The position numbers and the translations under genes are program-made. DNA of 28,126 bases from Smittium mucronatum (Eukaryota > Kickxellomycota > Harpellomycetes > Harpellales > Legeriomycetaceae): contig LSSL01000337.1 in NCBI GenBank assembly GCA_001953115.1, positions 9,750 through 37,875 of the forward strand, written 5' to 3'. Below the pieces are notes generated by a model that did not search any database, had not been told where the DNA came from, and saw nothing but the letters and a program-made list of their open reading frames with translations. Position 1 is the stretch's first letter, and each line of letters opens with the position of its first letter. Below are positions 19,109 through 28,126 of this stretch, one piece after another.

Positions 19109-20223
19109 TGTGTATCGAGCTAAATAGAACTGCTTAAAGTATTCGATTCTGAAAAATATCGTATTGAGGAATGCAGAAAGATAGCAAATCTCGAATTCTT
19201 TTGGAAAAAAAAACAGCACAAAAGAAGAAATATAATATTGCCTGCCCAAATTCTATATATTGATATCATTGTGATGCTGCAAATTCTTGCTATTATTTGC
19301 TAAAAATACTCTTATCTCTAATCAACCCGAATATTGGCCTAAAAATCCTAGAAACAAAAATTGCAAATTCCATCAACCTATTATTTTATGCTATTCCTAC
19401 TAATTAGATCCACTACTCCTAGCGATTACTTATTGGTATATTCTCATAAATTACTATCCTTTTATCTGCTGTTCATTCGTAGATAAATGATTAACCTTTT
19501 CCAGGCTAAAATATATGCTCCGATTCTATTTGTGCATATTAAACATTTCAATTGGCTTGATGTCTTGATCTATCCAATGTTTTACAAATATTATCATATC
19601 AATGTTAAAATTGAAAGAAAAATGAAAGCCATTTTTTGTATCATCGGTCCATATGGGGCTAAACATGCTCTTTATTATTCCCCCAATAGCGTTTGGATTA
19701 AGATTCTTGACACGATAAAATCAAGTATATGGGCGAACTTCATAAAAACACTTAATTATCCAATCATCAGATAATTATTCGTGCTTCGTTGTTATTCATG
19801 GATAAATGAATTTTATGCTGTTTTTATTTGTTAAAACTTCAAATTCTTGGTCAATTTGGGCTGCTAATTATGGATTTTTAGCCAATAAAAATCTAATTTG
19901 TATAAATTGGTTTAATTTAACATTAGCCTTTTGCGAATTATATGGAGTTTTTATTATTTTTTTACCTTATTGGAAAATACTAATATTATTGCCAATAATG
20001 CATCCAATAAATCGAAAATAACCTTATTTTCCCTTTGGAATAATGACTTCTCTCTGATTGCAATAAAAAGCTGCCTCAACTCTGGTAGAGTGACAAGACT
20101 GATTGGTTAAATGTCCAAATAACACTTTATAAAATATTGGCATTAACACGAACTTATCTTATTTATAATTTAAAACCGGGAATCACCTAAAAGATTTCTT
20201 CTACTTATAAAATCTGTATAATA
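19109..20223. other. Divergent intergenic region (QCR10-like / PIG-A)
   Basis: Contains presumed promoters of both flanking genes. Two plus-strand open frames, 19487-19774 (95 codons) and 19806-20021 (71 codons), have no recognisable domain. Each is immediately preceded by a similar sequence (GTTCATTCGTAGATAAATGA at 19471-19490, GTTATTCATGGATAAATGA at 19791-19809), suggesting an old duplication of about 320 bp. I leave both uncalled as genes because their translations are dominated by I/N/F/L/W without motif structure and neither has support from splice signals. Confidence 0.45.
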
Positions 20224-22004
20224 ATGGACATCAAAGACTCGAGGAGATTAAGAATATGGTATGTTATATACATATATGTGCATTTAATTAGACCCTGTAA
20301 CATTTCCTCTCTTTTTCACAAATCCTTTCCAGCATGATTACGGACTTCTTTTATCCGAACATCGGTGGTGTAGAAAGCCACGTATATAACAATTCTCAAT
20401 GCTTAATATTACGAGGTCATAAAGTAAGTTTCCCCATTTCACAAAAAATGTTAATTTCAGTCATTTAACACTCTTTCAATCAAATTTTCTTTTTCCTGTT
20501 ACTTCGTTTAAGGTTGTCGTTGTCACCCATGCTTATGGAAAAAGAAGCGGTGTTAGATATTTAGCTGGAGGTTTAAAAGTTTATTATGTACCTGCCCCTC
20601 TAATATTTGGTCAAGCCTCCCTCCCCACATTCTTTTGCACTTTCGCAATATTCAGAAATATATTCATACGTGAGGGAATAGAAATTGTGCATGGTCACCA
20701 GGTAATTTAATCGCAATATAGTAGTTATATTTTGAGTTTTTATTTATTTTTGTTTTTCTCCCAATCTGTTTTATTTTATTTTTTTAAAAATGATTCTTTA
20801 GGCCTTTTCCACTTTTTGTCACGAAGCAATACTCCATGCCAGAACTATGGGCTTGAAAACCGTATTCACGGACCACTCTCTATTGGGGTTTGCTGATGTT
20901 TCTGGTATTCTTATGAACAAGCTGCTTAAATTTACTCTTTCAGATGTTGGTCATGTCATTTGTGTATCGCATACAAGCAAAGAGAACACTGTTCTTAGAG
21001 CGGCTCTTGACCCTCGTTTTGTCAGCGCAATTCCTAATGCAATTGTGCCTGAGTATTTCGAACCCATCCCTTTGAATTTATTCCAAACTGAAGATAGGAA
21101 AAAATGGATAACTGTTGTCATACTCAGTCGCTTGGTTTATAGAAAGGGAATGGATCTTTTAACTGTAGCTATCCCTAGAATTTGCCAAATGCACAAGAAT
21201 GTTCGTTTTATAATCGGGGGTGAGGGTCCTAAACGTGTTGATCTAGAGCAAATGCGTGAAAAATATACTCTCCAAGATAGAGTTACATTGCTCGGCGAAA
21301 TATCTGCTTCTGATGTTCGAAATATTCTAATTAGAGGTGACATTTTCCTTAATACTAGTTTGACTGAGGCATTTTGTATAAGTATAGTTGAAGCCGCAAG
21401 TTGTGGGTTGTTGGTTGTATCCACTAAAGTTGGAGGCATACCTGAAGTTTTACCTGAACACATGCTGACTTTTGCCAAGCCTAATGAAAATGACATCGTA
21501 GATGCCCTCTCAAATACCATTTTTTTGGCTGGAAAAAGAAAAACTCAAATCGAAGAGATGTTATCCCACAAAGCCCATAAACATATATCTAAATCGGCAC
21601 ATTCTGATGGGAATATCGTTTTTGAATCTAGAAACGCTCATAGTAAAAAAAACATCAGCTTCTTCAAACCACTAATTGCTACCTCCAACATTTCCAAACC
21701 TCTTAAACCTCAAATGGACTTTATTAGTCCCCAAAGCTTTCATAATCAAGTTAAATCCATGTATAGCTGGCACAACGTTGCTTATAGAACTGAAATAGTT
21801 TATCATAAGGTTATAAATTTACCTGAGCCCCCTTTAATCGAAAGGCTGAGGCTCTATTACGGATGCGGCAGAGTTGCTGGGAAACTGTTCTGCATGGTGG
21901 CAGTGGTAGATTACCTACTAATGGTTCTTTTTGAAATTATTTGGCCTTCTTCAAAGATCGAAATGGCCCCAGACTTTCCCGCTAGAAACTATAGAAAGGT
22001 ATAA
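20224..22004 (+). CDS. GPI3: PIG-A/GPI3, catalytic subunit of GPI N-acetylglucosaminyltransferase
   Basis: This enzyme transfers GlcNAc from UDP-GlcNAc to phosphatidylinositol, the first step of GPI-anchor synthesis, on the cytosolic face of the ER within the GPI-GnT complex. Four exons: 20224-20258, 20333-20423, 20513-20701 and 20802-22004; GT-AG introns with GTATGT, GTAAGT and GTAATT donors. The spliced product has 505 residues (human 484, yeast 452). Exon 1 joins exon 2 inside the conserved start [40 protein letters not shown] follows, then [29 protein letters not shown] [14 protein letters not shown] and [10 protein letters not shown]. The GT4 glycosyltransferase EX7E motif is EAFCISIVE (E294 and E302), followed by [12 protein letters not shown]. 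The family motif [11 protein letters not shown] lies near 426-436, and a C-terminal membrane anchor at about 465-486. An insertion of about 65-70 residues (about 350-418) separates the catalytic domain from YSWHNV. The stop codon overlaps a possible GTATAA splice donor (see the next entry). Confidence 0.95.
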
Positions 22005-22281
22005 ATTATCATATAAGAAACTCTTTTTTTAAAAAAAGTCTTATTTAGATTGTTTTAAAAAATCATTGAAATTTAACTTTTATATGTTTCCCACCAATCA
22101 TTTGTATTTTTCCTTAAACAATATATCTGTTTACTTACTTTTTTTTTTTGCTTTATTTAGATTATGGAAAGTAGAAAAGTTAGGTAAAGAAGATCTCAGT
22201 TTTTCCCCGAAGGAGCCTACACAGGCTCACCACTTTCATTTATTAGCATCCTTCCAAATATCTCTACCCCTCAATTGTTAA
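22005..22281 (+). other. PIG-A 3' UTR or possible extra terminal exon
   Basis: The last PIG-A codons end AGA-AAG-GTATAA, which can be read as R-K-V-stop or as a 5' splice donor. Downstream, TTTATTTAG at about 22152-22160 could be an acceptor, followed by a less AT-rich open stretch to 22281 (LWKVEKLGKEDLSFSPKEPT...). The frame of that open stretch does not match the phase of the GTATAA donor: in phase, it reads IMESRKVR-stop. So I keep the simple stop at 22004 and note the alternative. Confidence 0.3.
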
Positions 22282-22837
22282 GTATTCAAACGTCTTCCAT
22301 CAATTACAACAAATGGCAACTTTACTCGAAATCTCTTAACATGGGGTGAACTTTTTCTTTTCATAGCTCAGAACGAAAACAAAAAAATCGACGCATTCCT
22401 TGTTTATTAGAAAATCTATATAGAAATTATCGCCATTTTTTTAGAATATTTCTGAACCAAAAAATCCCTGAACAGTTTATATTCTCTTTTTCACTTTGCA
22501 AACTTTTCTGTCCTCTGCCTCGTATATTTTGTTTCCGCTTTCTTCGCTTTATTCAGCTAATAAATAGCCTCCATAGGTTATGTTTTGATTTTTCCATATA
22601 ACCATTTCTGGCTATTGTTTTTGTTAAACTTAAAAAAAAATACTTCAACTAATAATGAATTCAAACCAAAAAAATTTCTGCTTATTCATTGTTATAATCT
22701 TCCATTACCGAATATTATATATTTTTATCTGTTTATCTAATTTTTTCTGTGGAATAAATGATGAATTTGAAACTATGGTTCATTGAACCTTATTCTCGTG
22801 TAACAATGAAAACTGCATATACTTCTAAAGAAATATG

Positions 22838-22864
22838 ATTTATTTATCTATTTATTTATTTATT
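22838..22864. repeat. (ATTT)n microsatellite
   Basis: Imperfect tetranucleotide run (TTTATTTATCTATTTATTTA and following) with a single interruption (ATCT). It has no evident function. Confidence 0.8.
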
Positions 22865-25800
22865 GAAATACGATAGTAGACTAATCTCCTAAGAGGAAAT
22901 TTGCTCAAAATAATGGGCTATATACATATCATACCTTTTGATGTGATCAGCTGGGCTCAATCTTAAATTATAAAACTTTGACCTGACTTTAAATATTAAA
23001 TTAGAGGTGTGGGTTTAATATAATGATTTGAATTAAAATTTCAGGCTAACATACTTAAGCTCATTTTTTAATATTAAAAGGTTTATTCTGGACTATTCCT
23101 AGCAGTAAATCTGATTAAGCATAATATTGAACAACAATAAAAAAAAATTTAAAGTGCATTAGAATAAAATTTTTAACGGTATAAATTTTTTTTAAAAAAA
23201 TCAGATTATTTTTATAATAAAATTGTTGGTATAAATAAAAAAATATTAAAACAGGAATGGAAATAGAAAATTCTGTCAAGGAAACTATCCTAAAAAAAAC
23301 AACTAAATCATAAAATTGCACTTAAAAATCGCCTTTTTAATTGATTTGGTATGTTTATTTTTTGACTATTCGATCAGGTATTTGTCAAAAATCAACCAGA
23401 TAACCTATTTTCTACAAACTCGTTCTTATTTAATTGGGAAATCAACTTGATAACTATTTTATACTAACTATAAAAACACCTTTCACGTTAAAATTGAGAA
23501 TAAAAAAATCGAAGTAAATAGTGTATAAACTTCAAATCCTGAGTATTAATAAATATTTATGGCCAATATAAAGAAATAAAATTCGGCCCACTTTTTGTTT
23601 TTATATATAAAGAGAAAATTAAATATGTATAAAAATTATGTATATTGTTAAGCGCCCAATCAAAATATATAGAAAATTCTTTAAAAAAAGAATAAATTTA
23701 ATCTCAACTAAATTTTAAATTTTCGAAAAATATTACTAGTTGTTTAAATATAAACAGTTGTGATTTGCTTGATTCAATCGATGTATTTTAAGCATTTAAA
23801 TTTAAATTTTTTCATTTATAAGATTTTATTTCCTAATGATATATTATATCATAGCATATTATAGTTTTAACCAGATCAATTTATAAAAAATATATGTTAT
23901 ACATTATCTTTCCTTATTTCCTCTTATAATATTTTTAAACTCCGATTTTTTAAAAAATATTGTACTATGGAAACTGGTTCATTTTAATTTTACCTATATA
24001 TTATGATTTTGGAATTTTTCAACTTATATTTTACTTGATAATATTGCTATTTAGAGGGTATTATATCTGGTTTAAGGTCTGTTTAAATTCCAAAAGTCTA
24101 TTTCACTGGAATTTTTGGCGAATATAATGAATAATTATAATTATTTAGTAAACTCTTTTATTTTATTTTTTGCCAAAAAAACTTCTAGGAGGTGTAAAGC
24201 CGACATAAAGCTGATTTTGTGCCAAATGAAAAACTCTTAATACATTTTTTTTGATTAATTTTATTTTCATTATATTGATTTTGAATTATAATATTTGTCT
24301 CTTATAAAACATTATGTTTAATATATTTCACTTTTTAATTCCATAAAAAATCAAGTTTTAGGATGTTATAAAAGGATATTCAGATTATAAGAATATTTAT
24401 AGAAATATTATTAATATATCTATTTAAGATTAAAACGTATTCGTTGGGTAAAAAAATTACGCCAAATTATCTGTAAATATGATGTTTTAATTTATAGATG
24501 ATTGCAAGTACAATAATATTTTTAAAAAAACCTTATAATATTTTGATGATTTTTTTTTCTTGGTGCGATTAATTTAAAAATAAAAATAAACTCTAAATTA
24601 TTTAAAAATTCAAAAGATATATAACTCAGGATCTCTATTCTACTCTAGTGGCTCCCCGCTCATTTGACATTGGTTCAAGGGTTTAAAAACATTCATTTAT
24701 TAACCATTTTCGATCCTAATCTCTTTTTTTGAGCCACTGGATATTTTTGGAAGCTTTATTAAATTAAAATTATAATGATTTTAATTTTAATACTGGTTTT
24801 TTTTAATATTTTTTTTTTTGCTTTCTATTTAAAACTGATTCCTAAAACTCCTCATTTTAATCAAATCTTCTAAATTCTCTCATATTATTATGAAGAAATT
24901 AAATAATAATATGAAATACTTGAAATTATTAAAAATAAAAAGTCTATTTTCGTTTATCATAATTTTCCAAACCACATATTCATAATAACTAAATTATATT
25001 TAAAAATTTCCATAGGGTGGTTTTTTCGGAGCATAAATCTATATTTCAATTCAGCTAAAAACATCTCTTAATCAAATAGATAAGGCTAATTATTTTATTT
25101 TAATAATTATTTTATGTTTTTTTCTTTTTTATAAAAATAAAATCCCTTTGTGAAAAAAATTGGATGTTAAAAAAATTAACAAAATATTTAAAAAAAATTG
25201 ACTGAATTCAACTTTTAATAAATTATCCGTAAAAATTTGAATCATTCTAAATATTTATTTTTCTGTTTATTATTATTATTAGCTTAATAATCTTGTTTTG
25301 TTAATCTTTAATATGAAACTTGCTGATAATATAGAAAAATTCATCATATTTTATTTTTAATAAGTTGTGATATATTAACAAAGGAATTATTTAACATATC
25401 TAAGAAGTTATTATTTTTATATATTCATAACAAAAAAATTCAAAATTTTACATTATAACGACTTATATTCTTGAAAAAAATTACAATAGCGTCTTGAAAT
25501 TTTATATTTTGTTTGATGGAGCTGTTTAAAAAATTACATATCTATTATTAATACTTGTGAAGTTTTTTTTTTCCAAGATACTTTTCTCTTTGAAAACTCA
25601 AATTATAGAACATTTGTGATTCTATTAAACTATTCATTTAAAATCAGTGATAAATATAGTAATACAATAAATTTCACTTGAAAATTTTTCTTAATTAAAA
25701 ATACATCGTCTATTTACGAAAAATTATTTTTAAAAAATTCATAATCTTATGATGCAAACACACTCAATTATAAAAATTTATAATTAATTTACACTCCTTT

Positions 25801-27997
25801 AATATGAAAATAAAACGATATGTCCTTTTAGAAACTTTTTTTTTGAAAAAATAAACTATTTGCTCTATAAAACCATTTATATATGTATATAATGTAAGAA
25901 AAAATTAGTAAATTTAAAATAATAAAATAATAAAATAAAATTTATTTTCTAATGCAATTCTTTTGAAAAAAAAATCCTAGACTCTTAGTGATAATTACCG
26001 ATATAAATAAATTTTGAACTAATTGTCTTTTCTTTTGGTTTTTTTTTAATCAGTTTTAATTAAACTCATTATATAAACACGAGCTATTGGGATTAAATTT
26101 TTTTATTAAACCGGTTACTAACTTTTTAATTTCATTAAAATCACAAAATTTTTGACTATTGTTACAGTTTAGTTTTTTAATATATATTTTTTTGTATTGA
26201 TATTGTAATAGAAGTTTATTTCAATGAATATTCTCTGAAGATATACCTATCCAGGTGATTATTAAATTTTTTAATTTAAATCGAAATAAAAATATAAAAT
26301 GTTTAGATTTTTTAAAGAAAATTTCACTGAAAATATGTGACATCGTCGTGGGATTAATTTTTGTATGTATAATTTTTTTCCGGGATTTTTATTAGAAAAA
26401 CTATAAACTTTTTATCATATAACACATATGCTCTTTCGCTTAAATATTCCAACCACATTTATCTTTTTAGAAACTTTTTTGAATTTTGAATTTTTATTTT
26501 AATAACAATAAATAAATTACTGTCTAATTTATTTTAACTTATATATATTATATGAAAAAATTATAAGATAATACTTGTAAAAATAGCACCTTACATAAAA
26601 TACTTTCCATGGACCAAAAAATATTATTATTTATATCTAATTTATTTAAAAACATATTACATCCCCCTAAAAATATATATAATTTATATCCGCGTATCCA
26701 TATGACTTTTTTTTTAAACTTTCTTAATTAATTTATACAAAATATAATTTAAATCGATATTTTATTTTATTTTTCAATTTAAAAATTTTCAATAATTTAT
26801 TTATTTATTACTTTTTTCTTATATATAACCTTAAGAAAGGATGAAATAATCAAGTAGCTTTTTTAATTATCGAAAAGAATTTGATTTGGATTTTGCTGAC
26901 ATTTATAACCTATTTTTATTGGAATCTTTCTAAAAATCACTAAATATTAATACCAGTATTTGATCATATATAAAGATTATTTGAAGAGCCTTAATAGCTT
27001 TTGTTTTTTTTAAAGATAATTGTCTATACTTTCACCTGATAGAATAAAAAAATAAAAAATTTGTAAAAGAATTAAAATCAAGCATTTTTAAATTTCAGTA
27101 TAAAAAAATCAAAATAACATCATTATGCTGAGGTAATTCAAATTTAATTATCATAAAATCCTGGATATTTTGGATACTTTGGGTACAAATCCTTGGGAAA
27201 CTTTCCTCGGAGTGGATAGAATATATTATACAAAATACAAATTTTCTTATTCTGATTCAAGTTAACCGCTAATGTAGAAAAGTGGGGAAAATATTATTAT
27301 GAGGTATAAAATTTCCAATATCAGATAAAAGTAAAATTTTTATGCAATGATCTAGTACAAATTAATTTCCTGATCATAATTCAATTTTTGCATCTATGAA
27401 AAAATAATTAGCCAAAATCAAGAAATAAAAAAATTAGATAATCATCTAGCTTCTATTAAAAAATATGTAAAATTATTTTTTGATATAAACTGAGATAAGA
27501 AACCCCGGTTTTATTTTTGCTAAAATTTTGCGTTTATATATTGGATGGTTGATTGATTCCTTTCTATGTTTTATATTTTATTTAATGATAAAATATTCCT
27601 AAAAATGGATCAAAATCAGGTAGAAAATAAATCAAAAAAAAAAAAAGGTACATAAACGTAGATAAACCATCACTAATAAAACACACAATTATACACACTC
27701 GCACATATATATAATAGTCATATTTATATATAAAACTTATATTTTTGCTTTCTTATTTGGGAGATATTGATCCTATGTGACTGTAAAATCTACTTTAATT
27801 GGATAAAATTTTATGAAACTTTATTATTAAAAATCAAAACATTTTTTATATTTTAGTTAAAATAATGGGAAAAAATGATACTTTTTTGAATACAATTTTA
27901 AATTTGACTCAATTAGACCCCAATATTGGATAAATAATAAAAAATATCGTTCAAAATATTTACATTTAACGAATAAAATATCAAAATTAAACTAATA

Positions 27998-28012
27998 ATA
28001 TATATATATATA
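27998..28012. repeat. (TA)n microsatellite abutting repeat copy C
   Basis: About seven TA units directly outside the poly-T (minus-strand poly-A) end of copy C. Simple repeats at the tail end are common beside poly-A retroposons. Confidence 0.75.
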
Positions 28013-28126
28013 TTTTTTTTTGTGTCACGGGATTTTATTGTAAGATAACGTATTAAAAACTATGCTAAAAAAATTTGAAAAAAAGAAAAATTCATATAGA
28101 AAAGACTATTATCCTAACTACAATAA
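28013..28126 (-). mobile_element. Copy C of the structured repeat (partial, cut by window end)
   Basis: On the minus strand this is the 3' end of the family. A T9 run (28013-28021) is followed by GTGTCACGGGATTTTATTG, TAAGATAACGTATTAAAAA and GAAAAAAAGAAAAA, each alignable with the reverse complement of 6983-7055. Then 28095-28126 is identical over 32 bases to the reverse complement of 6951-6982. The high identity shows that C and A are closer to each other than either is to B. The rest of the element (about 480 bp) must lie beyond the window. Confidence 0.7.

Larger units (their letters stand above)
22282..28012. other. AT-rich gene desert downstream of PIG-A
   Basis: About 5.7 kb. The first 700 bp have pyrimidine-rich stretches and moderate composition and may hold PIG-A termination signals. 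From about 23100 the sequence is extremely AT-rich. A 68-codon minus frame at 23115-23321 is low-complexity and not called. I see no RNA gene, no coding motif and no long inverted repeat here apart from simple repeats. Confidence 0.6.

Noticed and set aside
21137..21520. 127-codon minus-strand ORF inside PIG-A
   Set aside because: Antisense shadow of the conserved glycosyltransferase domain.
1..28126. CRISPR arrays, bacterial operons, phage or defence systems
   Set aside because: No regularly spaced direct repeats, no Shine-Dalgarno-led gene runs; spliced eukaryotic genes dominate. Such systems are not expected and not seen.

Overview
The window looks like nuclear DNA of an AT-rich fungus. 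The evidence is a spliced translation-factor gene, a GPI-anchor glycosyltransferase gene with short GT-AG introns, a mitochondrial PPR-type protein, a complex III small subunit, and long stretches of extremely AT-rich DNA without genes. The gene set and the A+T bias would suit an early-diverging, Kickxellomycotina/Harpellales-like fungus. That placement is inference from general character, not from any search.

Layout. (1) 1-700 holds a poly-T tract and a degraded coding relic with weak Ty3/Gypsy Pol resemblance. (2) 701-6467 is an AT desert broken by a foldback (long inverted repeat) element at 3978-4693. (3) 6468-10784 has two GC-richer, oppositely oriented copies (A and B) of an undescribed-looking repeat of about 600 bp, on either side of about 3 kb of AT-rich DNA with a second, heavily decayed Gypsy-like Pol relic. 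Copy A ends in poly-A and can fold into nested stems, so I read it as a non-autonomous, SINE-like retroposon. A third copy (C) starts at the very end of the window (28013-28126), and a possible fragment (D) lies at 11015-11072. (4) 11942-22004 is the gene island: eIF3j (+, four exons), a 1753-residue mitochondrial PPR-like protein (-, one exon), a complex III subunit of the QCR10/UQCR11 family (-), and PIG-A/GPI3 (+, four exons). (5) 22005-28012 is a second AT desert with simple repeats and no supportable gene.

The four genes are housekeeping genes of unrelated pathways (translation initiation, mitochondrial RNA metabolism, respiration, GPI-anchor synthesis). They are not an operon or cluster with a joint function. 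eIF3j and the PPR gene converge with 176 bp between their stop codons. The QCR10-like gene and PIG-A diverge from a 1.1 kb intergenic region.

The most novel-looking item is the poly-A-tailed, structured repeat family (A/B/C/D), in particular a hairpin kept in both A and B whose pairing favours one strand. I found no evidence of a CRISPR, defence, toxin or biosynthetic system. All transposon-relic calls rest on eye-made translations of decayed AT-rich DNA, and the confidence values reflect that.
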